Made by a program: the position numbers and the translations under genes
The notes under the pieces: model-generated
What the model saw: the letters and a program-made list of their open reading frames with translations, nothing else
The model's database searches: none
Told to the model about the DNA's origin: nothing
NCBI RefSeq assembly: GCF_000368925.1
Contig: NZ_KB849755.1
Location: 790,975-854,974 of the forward strand
Origin: Acinetobacter bereziniae LMG 1003 = CIP 70.12
GTDB taxonomy: Bacteria; Pseudomonadota; Gammaproteobacteria; Pseudomonadales; Moraxellaceae
DNA: 64,000 nt
Direction: 5' to 3'
Shown: positions 27,063 through 36,248 of the stretch, one piece after another
Layout: the number at the start of each line of letters is the position of its first letter
Numbering within the stretch: position 1 is the first letter of the stretch

Positions 27063-27410
27063 TCAAAGAGTAGGTTGCGGAATCGGAATGTCTTTTGATA
27101 TTTTCTTGGCATTATTCAAATTCAGATCACAACGAGAGTGCCCCCACTTCACTATGATACCCTTTTCAAGCATAAATTTTTCTTCACAATAACGCCCTGG
27201 ATGAACAAATGTTTCATAAGAAATTATTTTTCCTCCATTTGTTAAGGTATAGCTTTTATCTGGTAATCCCCATTTTTTAATTAGTTTTTCTTCTGACGAA
27301 CCAACCCATGATTGCATTAGATCATTGAGTGTTTCATAGCGCTGTGTACTGAGACTTGCACAAGCTAGAAGTGATTGGCTGATTACAATAATTAAAAGTA
27401 TTTTCTTCAT
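27063..27410 (-). CDS. Lipoprotein, 115 aa
   Basis: Signal peptide with lipobox LLAC (Cys17), then a small domain with WVGSSEEKLIKKWGLPDKSY and TNGGKIISYE. That pattern occurs in several small outer-membrane lipoproteins of gamma-proteobacteria (SmpA/OmlA-like fold is possible). Two Cys (CEEKF, RCDL) may pair. It is the last clear chromosomal gene before the prophage. Confidence 0.7.
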   Translation of the reverse strand: MKKILLIIVISQSLLACASLSTQRYETLNDLMQSWVGSSEEKLIKKWGLPDKSYTLTNGGKIISYETFVHPGRYCEEKFMLEKGIIVKWGHSRCDLNLNNAKKISKDIPIPQPTL

Positions 27411-27932
27411 TATTCATGCCTAAAATCATAATATAGATCAATGCTATATGATTAAACCATTTTTACAAAGATTAAAAGTTAAACTATTTCTTATTTCATT
27501 AAACTCAGCATGATTAACTTTCGCACCACTCTTTACTCTAATACTTAAAAAAGTGAGCAGTGCAGATCGCTAAAAAACTAAACATTTTACGGTACATTTT
27601 TATTCGATTTTACAGCATGCCCCCAAATGTACCCTTATTATGAAGGTATACAGAGGAACAAACTGCGACAATAAGAATGCCTAGGTGCTTTTAATATAAA
27701 GGGTTTTGAGACAAATTGGAATAAGGAGGAACAGCAAGATGGTACGCCCAGCGGGTACTTCGGAAAGTTTAGGATTTTCTTATTATTCCTCATTATTATC
27801 TATTTTTTCTTTTCTTATTAATCAGTTATCTTGATTATAATAAGTCAATATTTGTTTTTATCTTATTATTCCTTATGATTGTGCGTAAAGGCATTACGCC
27901 AAATTTACGCCACGAACCTTCTGGAAATAATA
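27411..27932. promoter_or_regulatory. Putative attL and integrase control region
   Basis: 522 nt between a chromosomal lipoprotein gene and the integrase. It contains tcttattattcct (about 27779-27790) and tcttattattcct again (27859-27871), plus the inverted form ggaataaggagg (27716-27728): candidate arm-type sites for integrase or excisionase. The segment tggtacgcccagcggg (27740-27755) resembles the 3' end of a tRNA on the minus strand and may be the att core. No matching right-end copy was found in the window. Confidence 0.4.
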
Positions 27933-28919
27933 ATGGCCTCATTTAGACAAAGAGGTGATGCTTGGCGTGTTGAGATTAGTGTCAATGGTACTCGGGAAAG
28001 TGCGACATTTGATACAAAGACTCAAGCACGCGCATGGGCATCTAAACGAGAAACTGAACTAAGAGAACAAGCGCTCGGGAAACTCCCCGATTATACACTT
28101 AAGCAAGCTGTTGAGCGATATATAAGCGAGGTTAGTCCAAAAAAGAAATCTCATTTACGTGAAGCTAATCGTTTAACTGCATTTTTACGCATGTATCCAG
28201 CTTTATGTAAAAAGCCTATAGCGAAAATTACAACTGATGATTTAGTCAAATGGCGTGATGATCGATTAAAGCAGATTCAAGGATCATCTGTAAGACGTGA
28301 TGCAAATGTACTTTCATCTTTGTTTAAGATTGCACGTAAAGAGTGGAAATGGATCCATGAATCGCCAATGGCTGATTTAACTATGCCGCCTCAAGCTAAG
28401 CATAGAGATAGGCGTGTTTCTGATGAAGAGGTTAGAAGATTGGTTTTAGCTTCGGGATGGGATGAATCAACACCTAACAACTTTACCCAACAAGTGATAA
28501 TTGCATTTTTATTTGCTTTAGAAACAGCAATGCGTGCCAGTGAGATAAAAGGCTTAACTTGGGATCGGGTATTTTTATTTGATCGTTATGTGGCGCTGCT
28601 TGAAACCAAGAACGGAACAAAGCGAAATGTACCCCTTTCTAAGCGTGCTATAGAGTTAATTGGATATCTCAAGGGAATTGATAGTAAACGCGTATTTACT
28701 ATCAATGATGCTAGTTTTGATACTTTATGGCGAAAACTAAGAAACCGATGTGAAATTGAGGATCTACATTTTCATGATTCACGGCATGAAGCCTGCACAA
28801 GACTTGCACGAAAAATTGAAGTATTAGATTTGGCGCGTATGATTGGACACAAAGACCTTAAAAGCTTAATGATTTACTACAACCCTACCGCTACAGAAAT
28901 TGCAAATAGGCTAGATTGA
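27933..28919 (+). CDS. int: Prophage tyrosine integrase
   Basis: 328 residues from ATG 27933. It has an N-terminal arm-binding domain (FRQRGDAWRVEI), a SAM-like core-binding domain (~55-140) and a catalytic domain with R201, H281-x2-R284, H306 (IGHKDLKS) and nucleophile Y315. All catalytic residues are present. It catalyses site-specific integration and excision of the prophage. It lies at the left edge, pointing into the prophage. An earlier non-ATG start would add 18 residues without support. Confidence 0.92.
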   Translation: MASFRQRGDAWRVEISVNGTRESATFDTKTQARAWASKRETELREQALGKLPDYTLKQAVERYISEVSPKKKSHLREANRLTAFLRMYPALCKKPIAKITTDDLVKWRDDRLKQIQGSSVRRDANVLSSLFKIARKEWKWIHESPMADLTMPPQAKHRDRRVSDEEVRRLVLASGWDESTPNNFTQQVIIAFLFALETAMRASEIKGLTWDRVFLFDRYVALLETKNGTKRNVPLSKRAIELIGYLKGIDSKRVFTINDASFDTLWRKLRNRCEIEDLHFHDSRHEACTRLARKIEVLDLARMIGHKDLKSLMIYYNPTATEIANRLD

Positions 28920-28997
28920 TATATGAATTCATCAATTGATTATATAATTAACTCTAATATTTATTAACAATAACAACCAATTAAAAAGGGAAATTGG

Positions 28998-29936
28998 ATG
29001 CTAAGCAGAGCTTTTGAAGTTCATGATAGTAAAAATGAAAACTTTATAGGGCATTTATTACTTACCATTAATGAGAAAGTTGAAGTTAGTGTTACCTACA
29101 AAGATTTTTATTTAGAAATTAATAGTTACTTTTATGAAAACCTAAAAGCACCAAGTCTAAAAAATTTTTATGCTTCTTACCGTGTTAGTTTAATCAATGA
29201 AAATGATCAAAATTATGCCAATATTTCATATTTAAATCCACCTGAAGGTGGAGATATAATACTATTTGATGGTATGAGAGGCTTTAGGATAGGTTCTCTT
29301 ATCATGTACATAAAAATTCAATGGCTTAAAAATTTAAGTGCTGATTATAAAGTTAAGGGTATTTTTTTTCGTCCAGATGGTGACCCTGAAATTGCTAAAC
29401 AATTTTATAAAAATTTTGGCGTGAGAATTGATGGTTTACCTTTCAAAATTTCTAATTTATGCCTCCATGATTCATGGAAAAAAAATATATTTGAGATTGA
29501 TCTTAGTAAAATTGATAGTATTATTCAGAATTTAGTAAATGAATTAAATTTTATTAATTCTAAAATCAAATATTTAAGAGAAATGAATTTCGAGAGTAAT
29601 GATAAATATAATAAGATTAACATCTTGAATTTTTGGATTTGCAGAAACTTTTATGCTGACTTATCAAATTCTCCAATAAGCTTTGATTATGCATATCTAA
29701 GTAAAGTTGATTTAGAAACCAAAACAGAACTATTAAGTAAATACTATTACGAAAAAATTGCTATAAATCAAATTTTAGAAGATAAGAAAATGGAGCATCA
29801 AAAACAAATAAAGCGCTGGGATTTTTCCCATATCCCACACAGATTCTTACAGGCAATTATCAATATATTTAATATGTTACTCCCTTACACTATACTATTA
29901 GTATTTTTATATCTTATATATAAGTATCTATTTTAA
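28998..29936 (+). CDS. GNAT-like protein with C-terminal membrane anchor (prophage cargo)
   Basis: 312 residues. The segment MRGFRIGSLIMYIKIQWL...GIFFRPDGDPEIAKQFYKNFGVRI has the order of a GNAT acyl-CoA binding loop, helix, strand and final helix-strand. A helical part follows (~160-270), then one membrane helix near the C terminus (~289-310), placing the domain on the cytosolic face. AAGGGA precedes the ATG. It lies alone between the integrase and the lysis genes, the usual site for prophage cargo. Substrate unknown; the GNAT call is from pattern only. Confidence 0.5.
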   Translation: MLSRAFEVHDSKNENFIGHLLLTINEKVEVSVTYKDFYLEINSYFYENLKAPSLKNFYASYRVSLINENDQNYANISYLNPPEGGDIILFDGMRGFRIGSLIMYIKIQWLKNLSADYKVKGIFFRPDGDPEIAKQFYKNFGVRIDGLPFKISNLCLHDSWKKNIFEIDLSKIDSIIQNLVNELNFINSKIKYLREMNFESNDKYNKINILNFWICRNFYADLSNSPISFDYAYLSKVDLETKTELLSKYYYEKIAINQILEDKKMEHQKQIKRWDFSHIPHRFLQAIINIFNMLLPYTILLVFLYLIYKYLF

Positions 29937-29979
29937 AATTTGGTAACAAGCAACATTAATGAAGCTCGTTACCATGTTA

Positions 29980-30306
29980 TTACATTTCAGTAACTTTTGT
30001 TGCAGTCACGCCACTCAAGGCTGGTAAATCATAACGAAAATCTGCTGGTCTACTTGCTTTCCCATACCAACGGAATTCCTGAAAATCAGCATCATTGTAT
30101 AGGGCATACGACACGGCATTACTCTGATTACCACCAATGCAAACCAATTTGCCAGTCTTACTATCACGCCCTGCTACAAAGCAAACGTGACCACCTCCAC
30201 TTCGGGTTTTAATAGCAACACAGCCATATCAGGATTGTTGAATTATGTTGTTTTCCAACAATTTCACGTAAACCAATATGTTTTTTGGCTTCAACCATCC
30301 AATCTA
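29980..30306 (-). pseudogene. Endolysin remnant (TIGR02594-type), catalytic core deleted
   Basis: The 3' part (29980-~30222) encodes VAIKTRSGGGHVCFVAGRD, CIGGNQSNAVSYALY and FRWYGKASRPADFRYDL, the C-terminal half of TIGR02594-type (CHAP/NlpC-like) phage endolysins, including the GHV His. The N-terminal part (DLDWMVEAKKHIGLREI...KQHNSTIL) lies in another frame, fused to the holin-like gene. About 50-60 residues between them, which should carry the WC catalytic Cys, are missing. The gene should be inactive. Confidence 0.8.
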
Positions 30307-30607
30307 AATCATTTTTATTTATAACTGATGCTGAGATAAGCGTATTAACACTTGATAAGTTTAATTGTGGTTCATGTAATTCTGGCTGTTTCTTCAAGCG
30401 CGCCAAAATCATTGCCACACCAACAAAAGCACCAACATATTCTTTCCAATTTTCAGGAATAGAATTTTTAAAATCTTCTGGAATTAAATTCCACACAGTT
30501 AAAAAATGCTCAGAGAATAAACTTAAAGCAAAAAAAATGGCGCTTAATGCGCCAATTTGTACAGATTTAAGTTTGTATGACTGTTTCCAGTTATCGATTA
30601 ATTTCAT
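30209..30607 (-). CDS. Holin-like protein fused to truncated endolysin N terminus
   Basis: 132 residues. Residues 1-75 form a holin-like membrane protein (LKSVQIGALSAIFFALSLF, then a second helix YVGAFVGVAMILA), as found in phages beside the endolysin. After a short linker the chain continues into the endolysin's start and stops at 30209, where the endolysin frame is lost. The overlap with the next holin gene is 17 nt. In a related intact phage the two parts would be separate genes or one longer fusion; this cannot be decided here. Confidence 0.65.
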   Translation of the reverse strand: MKLIDNWKQSYKLKSVQIGALSAIFFALSLFSEHFLTVWNLIPEDFKNSIPENWKEYVGAFVGVAMILARLKKQPELHEPQLNLSSVNTLISASVINKNDLDWMVEAKKHIGLREIVGKQHNSTILIWLCCY

Positions 30608-30884
30608 TGTCTACCTTCTTTTCAATTAAATTACTCACAAAATGAGTTCCCATATAGCCAATACATGAGGCTAATCCTACCGCGACAATTTGAGGAATAT
30701 TAAACCACTCAAGGAAAGTCCATACGCCAACTGCAAAGAGACCACACATGATTGACTCTGCAAAATCCCCCTTACCAGCTTTCTTTTTTGTTCGTAAATA
30801 AGCCATAACGAACCCCATAAAAAATGAAGTAACTGCCGTCCCAAAAGTACCAATTAACTCTTGGACCCATTTCCAAAATTCCAT
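30591..30884 (-). CDS. Phage holin (lambda/HP1-type)
   Basis: 97 residues from ATG 30884, with a G-rich ribosome site just upstream. Three membrane helices (~12-28, 46-60, 66-82) and a charged tail (NLIEKKVDNEINR) fit pore-forming class I holins. It lies downstream of the tail-tip gene, after a hairpin, and starts the lysis module. Confidence 0.7.
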   Translation of the reverse strand: MEFWKWVQELIGTFGTAVTSFFMGFVMAYLRTKKKAGKGDFAESIMCGLFAVGVWTFLEWFNIPQIVAVGLASCIGYMGTHFVSNLIEKKVDNEINR

Positions 30885-30904
30885 GCCACCCCCTGATTTG
30901 GGCA

Positions 30905-30928
30905 ATAAAAAACACCCTTTCGGGTGCT
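30905..30928 (-). terminator. Short hairpin between tail and lysis genes
   Basis: Stem caccc/gggtg with a tttc loop and a T run on the minus strand. It may attenuate late transcription after the tail-tip gene. Confidence 0.6.
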
Positions 30929-30942
30929 TGTAGTCATATAAG

Positions 30943-33432
30943 TTACGTTTCAGTTGTTGCTTGTGTTATACGTGTAGAATAATTCCAAGCTGTTTCTTTC
31001 CATACATCACGCGCTGCAACTCTCACATAATATGTAGTAGTTGATTGAAGTTTATTTATAGTGCAAGCATTCTCAGTACCCGTCCAACTTGCCGTCATTA
31101 TTTCAGGATCAAAATTGGCATTTGTACTTACCCAAACCTGATAGTCTTTTAGATCTGGTGCTTCACTTGGAATCCATGTGACTGTGATCGAATCCTTGGT
31201 AGACGATGTATAAACATTTAACAATTGGCTTGGAATTGGATTGCTTATGTTTAACTCAGCAAAGGAACTTATCACTTCTCCATTTTTACTTGCAACACGA
31301 ATTGTATATGAACGCTGTACACCATCTATTTTAGCCTCCTCCATTGAGTAGCTATAATCAGTGTTCGTCGTATCTACAGTTCTAAGTAATGTACCACCAG
31401 ACAAGATTTGGACAATATAACCAGAAGCGCCTGCAGTATTTTGCCATTGAACTTTAAAACTTGTCCCAACAAATGTCGACTGCAAAGATAAACCTTTAAC
31501 ACCTGAAGGTGTCCCACCACTAATTGTATGGCTGTAAGCTGTAACTTCATCTAAAGATTGCTCTTTTTGTTCAAGACCATTAAAACTAGTAAATTTTAAG
31601 TATGCCTGTTTACCAATAAGGTTTTGATTAAATTCATATTCAAAAATAGCTCGATCGATACGCACAAATGGTTCACCAGCTAAATGATACTGAGCATTAG
31701 TAAATCTGCCACGATGTAAACCACTTAATGTATATAACCCAGAACCATTTAATGTAGCTTCTTCATAATTAAAGTATTCATCACCCACTTTACACAAAGT
31801 TGCATCAATTTGAGCTTCCGCAGCGGTACCACTAAATATTTGACTGGAAGTATTCAACTGGACTTGTAGAGCAGTATCACTTTGATTAATGCCTGTTGTT
31901 AATGCTCCATATCGAGCTGAACCATATATGGTACCAATTCGTTCATAAGTTGTATTGTCGAGGCTTACCCAAACATTACAACCACCCCAATTGCTGCCAC
32001 CTGAGGCTGCTACCCAAATTTGATTTAATCCATTGGTTAAATCTAAAGGAGGCTCAAAAATTACAGGTGCATTTACATTACCTGGTTCTTCATTTCCACC
32101 TTGATACCCATTGGATGACTGCAGATCATACTCAACTGCGGATCTTGAACCGATTGCCAACTCCTCTGCAGTAATTGTCAGCATGCCGTCTTCATCTTCT
32201 TCAACACGTGTAATGCGCACTAAGAATTTATCTAAACCTAGTGATTCATCTGTGATTGTTACAATATCCATCGGTTCTAACCGACAGTACTTCCAGCCAA
32301 GATTAAATTCATACTCATTACGAACATATAAAAGCCGTTGCAAACGTAACTGAACTGCATGCCGTGCGATTTTTGGCTCACAAAACATTTCCAATTTAAC
32401 CGGATCTTCGGTGCGTAGACCGTACATTTCAATGTTTGCTTGGTCTTTCGCCTCTACAGTTTCAGTATTATATTGATTGAAGCGATTTACATATTCAATC
32501 TGAGTGTGGTTGAAAGCATCCGTATCACGACTACGGCGAACACGTACCGGTTCATCTTCACCAATAAAATCATCATCAGTTAAATGATATACAGGTTCTA
32601 AATTAGGTGTGAATATATGGCCATTACCAGAAATAGCAGAATCTCCGAATGATTTAATTTTTAAACCATCTGGACTTGGTACCACCGCACAATTAACAGC
32701 TTCAACAACTTCATTAATAATTTCATGTGCTTCACGTTGCTCCGTTAAAGCTGGACTAATGAGCAAATTAGCCGCAGCGCAGTAGGTCCTGAACTCTGAT
32801 AGATCATGCATATTCAAATATGGCGATGCGCCATAGCGGGGATTCGTAATTAAATCCTCTATCACATCTGCTGGATTCGCATCATGAATCATATCTGAAA
32901 AAGTAATATCACTAATGACTTCAAAGTTATGATTTGCAAGGCTAGCGCTACCTCCTAATTCATAATTTGCACACGCTACATATCCAAGGAAAGGATAGTT
33001 TATGGCTTCATCGGGATGTTTGCTCTGCAAATATCCCCAAATAGGATTTCCATCACCATTAAAAAGTTCAAAGCCAATCTGATCAATAGGCGTTAATTGG
33101 ACTCCATTTTCAGTTTTGGTAACAATTTGCTCTTTATCACGCCAAATGATGCCAATTGATCTAATTTTGTTTTCACAAAGTCCAAGCATTAAGGAAGCAT
33201 AATATGTGAAAGTGGTATTTTTAGTTTTTGAGCTACCCCCTTTCCCACCTGACTTTGTTGTTGTGGTTTTAGCGATGGAATGAAAATCACCATACCAAAA
33301 CATATTTGCAGCCATACGATTTTTACCGTAAACCAAAGGCTGACAAAGCCCATAAGCAGATTGCTGTACACGCATTGAATTAATACGTGTATCAGATGTA
33401 CTCATGGTAGAACCACCAAATAATCCACCCAT
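30943..33432 (-). CDS. Tail tip protein (GTA ORF15/TipJ-like) with two FN3 domains
   Basis: 829 residues. N-terminal two thirds resemble the central tail-hub protein that follows NlpC/P60 in GTA-like tail modules: QSAYGLCQPLVYGKNRM and a long beta-rich core with FLVRITRVEEDEDGMLTI. The C-terminal part has two fibronectin type III repeats (~640-735 and ~736-829). It forms the baseplate hub or tip that contacts the cell. The gene ends the structural cluster; it starts 1 nt after the NlpC/P60 gene stops. Confidence 0.82.
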   Translation of the reverse strand: MGGLFGGSTMSTSDTRINSMRVQQSAYGLCQPLVYGKNRMAANMFWYGDFHSIAKTTTTKSGGKGGSSKTKNTTFTYYASLMLGLCENKIRSIGIIWRDKEQIVTKTENGVQLTPIDQIGFELFNGDGNPIWGYLQSKHPDEAINYPFLGYVACANYELGGSASLANHNFEVISDITFSDMIHDANPADVIEDLITNPRYGASPYLNMHDLSEFRTYCAAANLLISPALTEQREAHEIINEVVEAVNCAVVPSPDGLKIKSFGDSAISGNGHIFTPNLEPVYHLTDDDFIGEDEPVRVRRSRDTDAFNHTQIEYVNRFNQYNTETVEAKDQANIEMYGLRTEDPVKLEMFCEPKIARHAVQLRLQRLLYVRNEYEFNLGWKYCRLEPMDIVTITDESLGLDKFLVRITRVEEDEDGMLTITAEELAIGSRSAVEYDLQSSNGYQGGNEEPGNVNAPVIFEPPLDLTNGLNQIWVAASGGSNWGGCNVWVSLDNTTYERIGTIYGSARYGALTTGINQSDTALQVQLNTSSQIFSGTAAEAQIDATLCKVGDEYFNYEEATLNGSGLYTLSGLHRGRFTNAQYHLAGEPFVRIDRAIFEYEFNQNLIGKQAYLKFTSFNGLEQKEQSLDEVTAYSHTISGGTPSGVKGLSLQSTFVGTSFKVQWQNTAGASGYIVQILSGGTLLRTVDTTNTDYSYSMEEAKIDGVQRSYTIRVASKNGEVISSFAELNISNPIPSQLLNVYTSSTKDSITVTWIPSEAPDLKDYQVWVSTNANFDPEIMTASWTGTENACTINKLQSTTTYYVRVAARDVWKETAWNYSTRITQATTET

Positions 33433-33433
33433 A

Positions 33434-33862
33434 TTATTCTTTTAGCCTCTTCATACGATAAAAGCCCGCAACACGGCGGGCTAAACTTCCTTTTGTACCA
33501 TCTTGAATGACAACGCCAATACCAAGATAAGAGTGGATTATTGTTGGCCATTCAACAACAATGGCACCATGACTTACGCATTTACCAATTTTATAAAGAA
33601 CTATGTCACCTGGTTGTGGTTCATCAACTTCAAAACACACACTTTTGATATGTTCTAAATACCGCTCTCCCATCTGGTGCATATGCCAATCAGGTGGGTA
33701 AGGTCGTGGATCTAAGTGGTCCATCAGTCCTACTTTTTCATACACTTCACAGATCAGCGTTCCACAGTCTACACCAACACCTTTTACACGACCCTGATGA
33801 TGGTATGGGGTACCAAGCCAAGTCATCGCTTCGTCAATAGCCGCTATATTTTTAGATAACAT
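33434..33862 (-). CDS. NlpC/P60-family tail peptidase
   Basis: 142 residues with the cysteine peptidase triad: Cys33 in GVDCGTL, His98 in SHGAIVV and His110 in IIHSYLG. In this module (DUF2460, DUF2163, NlpC/P60, tip) the protein is part of the tail tip and cuts peptidoglycan cross-links during DNA entry. It overlaps the end of the fibre gene by 11 nt, so translation is likely coupled. Confidence 0.9.
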   Translation of the reverse strand: MLSKNIAAIDEAMTWLGTPYHHQGRVKGVGVDCGTLICEVYEKVGLMDHLDPRPYPPDWHMHQMGERYLEHIKSVCFEVDEPQPGDIVLYKIGKCVSHGAIVVEWPTIIHSYLGIGVVIQDGTKGSLARRVAGFYRMKRLKE

Positions 33863-36197
33863 TAGCTAACCATCCTGCAACAACTTCAGCATATTGGTCA
33901 CGACCAACTTGATCGTAATGCACCCAATCATTAATCGTCCCAACTTGAACATCACTATCTACTGATAATGCTTGGTTATTTACTATTGGATACCCCATAT
34001 CCCTGTTCATATGCATATAAACCGGAATAACTTCTAGATTTGAATGTGATGATTTAAGTTCATCGACTTTTTTTAAACACAATTCAATCCAAGTTGCAGT
34101 ATCAGCACAAAACGTATTAAATCCGTTTTCAGTTGCTGACCATGCGGGACAAGGTACTATTCCAATGGGAACATTAGGCAAAACCTTATGAATTTGCTTT
34201 ACCATAATTTCCAAACCAAGCTGCATAAAGCGCATTACTTCATCACGAGAATAAGCACTGCGATCAAGATTTATGTCATTAGTAGAAAGCGCAATTGTAA
34301 TAAAATCAGGCGTTGCAACGTTATGCTGAGTCTTATACCAGTCAAAATCGAAAATGTAGAAATTTCCAGTTTTATCGGTATCTTCAGCATATGACAGTTC
34401 TTTTTGAGCACCAGTAAAGCGGAAACACCATGTCGGATGATCTGTTTTATCTTGAGTTGTCGCTAATTTTAAAAACGGATTTTCAAATTTAGCTGTACGA
34501 GTTTTTCCACCCTCACTTCGAGTATGAATGATGCCGCCTGATTCATTGTCTTTCCCAATAAATTCTCGATAATTCCACCATCCGCGCCCCTCGCTAGGCA
34601 CTTCATTCGGGCTTTCAGTAGACCAAAAAGTCCCGACTGGTGTGACAGTGGCTCCCAAGCTTTCAAGCTTATTTTTAAGTGTCGATGGTGTCCCTACTTG
34701 CGTTAATGAATCGCCAAAACACAACATATTGAAGTTTCGATTTAGCTTAGATTGTGGCGCTTTACTTACTGCAATATTTTTCCAAAAACGCTTATCAGCT
34801 ACACTTGCATGCGCGTAAACGAATTGAATCGTATTTGATAAATCTTGAGGATTCAGAATAGTTTGCTGTAAAACAGGTACATAACGCTTGATTGTTTCAA
34901 CGTGATTTGTATCAATCCAAGTGCGAACTTTTTCTAAACCCTTTCTTGGATTTGAAAAGACTGAATCTTTGTAAAGCGGTAATGCTCTGTTTTCAATAAA
35001 AAAAAGCTTATTTGGCAATAAAGCTCTTTGATTTAATTCATTAAAATCAGCTGAATCATTACTATCATCAACTATAGATCCGCTTACATTCACGATTGTG
35101 ATTTTATTTTTAAAGTCACCAAAACCATAGAATTTATAGTTGTAAACGTATCCAAGCAATACTTCTTGATTTCCCAAATTTTGAGGTCTTGTCTGTGACA
35201 AATTAAATTTTAAATCACTGATTATTAAAGATAAATATCGAACGTAGGCAGGGTTGAGTACGTCAAAAATTGCATTTTTTGAAGAGTCAATTGAGATAAA
35301 TCCGCCATTACAGAACAAAAATCCAGAATGTAAAATTTCAAGCTTGGCTGTACTAAAATCAATTTTTAATCTTAGATCATCAGACATAAAAGCAGGTTCG
35401 GAAGATAAATGACGACTATCAACTTTCCCAGAAATTTTAAAACTCTGAGTACCTTCTTGCAGAAATGCATTATTTAGCGAAGTTGTAAAAATATAATCTC
35501 CAACAACTTTTGCAATTACAATATGAGATGGCGATAAAACATCAGTATCAGTCAACGCTTTAACTTCATTTGTGGTTTTATCATAAACAATTGCTGTTAG
35601 ATCACCAGAATAGCTAATATCAGCAACCAGCCAACCTCTATATTCTGATGAATATAAAGTAAAAGTACCTGAAATTTTTTTATTTTCTTTATTTATTAAA
35701 AGTGCTCCACCTACAATCTCACCATCTGCAGCATATTTTAGGTCAGCAATACTACCTTTATATGTTTCAATCCCATTAGCGATGATAGTTGGTTGCTTTG
35801 GACCGTTTGAAAAAGTCATCCATTTCCGTTGCCATAAAACACCGAGTAATAAATATTCCGATGAGTTTTTTTCTAAGCTATTAAAAATTTTAAACTGCTT
35901 GGTTTGCTTATTTATACAAATTTTACGCAAACCCAAAGGATATTCTTCGTCTTCTGGCTCTAAAACTAGACTTTGTCCGACTGGAATACCATCAATATAA
36001 ACAGAACCGTTTGCTACAAGCCCCCCACCACCATTTAGTCTATTATTTATAAAATCAATTACAATATTTGTATCAATAACTAAATTTTGATTTGCAACTT
36101 CTAGATCGAGTGTCTCTATTAGTTGAGCATATGCTTGTTTGAATTGACTCTCAGTCACAGTGGTGCCGATGAATTTTTCAATTTCTGGAATTGACAT
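33852..36197 (-). CDS. Tail fibre/spike with C-terminal SGNH hydrolase domain
   Basis: 781 residues. The N-terminal part (IPEIEKFIGTTVTESQFKQ...) is probably the virion-binding and fibre region, rich in beta strands. The C-terminal part has the SGNH/GDSL blocks: FGDSLTQ (~494), STND (~639) and D-W-V-H (~758-761), with the active Ser in GDS and the DxxH pair. Such domains deacetylate or de-esterify surface sugars, so it may act on capsule or LOS. The gene is inserted between DUF2163 and NlpC/P60, which are normally adjacent, and is preceded by a hairpin. Confidence 0.8.
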   Translation of the reverse strand: MSIPEIEKFIGTTVTESQFKQAYAQLIETLDLEVANQNLVIDTNIVIDFINNRLNGGGGLVANGSVYIDGIPVGQSLVLEPEDEEYPLGLRKICINKQTKQFKIFNSLEKNSSEYLLLGVLWQRKWMTFSNGPKQPTIIANGIETYKGSIADLKYAADGEIVGGALLINKENKKISGTFTLYSSEYRGWLVADISYSGDLTAIVYDKTTNEVKALTDTDVLSPSHIVIAKVVGDYIFTTSLNNAFLQEGTQSFKISGKVDSRHLSSEPAFMSDDLRLKIDFSTAKLEILHSGFLFCNGGFISIDSSKNAIFDVLNPAYVRYLSLIISDLKFNLSQTRPQNLGNQEVLLGYVYNYKFYGFGDFKNKITIVNVSGSIVDDSNDSADFNELNQRALLPNKLFFIENRALPLYKDSVFSNPRKGLEKVRTWIDTNHVETIKRYVPVLQQTILNPQDLSNTIQFVYAHASVADKRFWKNIAVSKAPQSKLNRNFNMLCFGDSLTQVGTPSTLKNKLESLGATVTPVGTFWSTESPNEVPSEGRGWWNYREFIGKDNESGGIIHTRSEGGKTRTAKFENPFLKLATTQDKTDHPTWCFRFTGAQKELSYAEDTDKTGNFYIFDFDWYKTQHNVATPDFITIALSTNDINLDRSAYSRDEVMRFMQLGLEIMVKQIHKVLPNVPIGIVPCPAWSATENGFNTFCADTATWIELCLKKVDELKSSHSNLEVIPVYMHMNRDMGYPIVNNQALSVDSDVQVGTINDWVHYDQVGRDQYAEVVAGWLANVI

Positions 36198-36212
36198 GAG
36201 CTTAGCCTCATT

Positions 36213-36235
36213 AAAAAACCCAGCAAAGCTGGGTC
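36213..36235 (-). terminator. Hairpin before the tail fibre gene
   Basis: Perfect 7-bp stem acccagc/gctgggt with T6 on the minus strand, in the 51 nt between the DUF2163 stop and the fibre ATG. It suggests the fibre gene is a module with its own transcription control. Confidence 0.75.
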
Positions 36236-36248
36236 ATGTATATAACTA

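Noticed and set aside
27739..27834. 31-codon frame starting MVRPAG with a strong ribosome site
   Set aside because: Frames of this kind arise from tRNA 3' ends read backwards; taken as an att-like DNA signal, not a protein.
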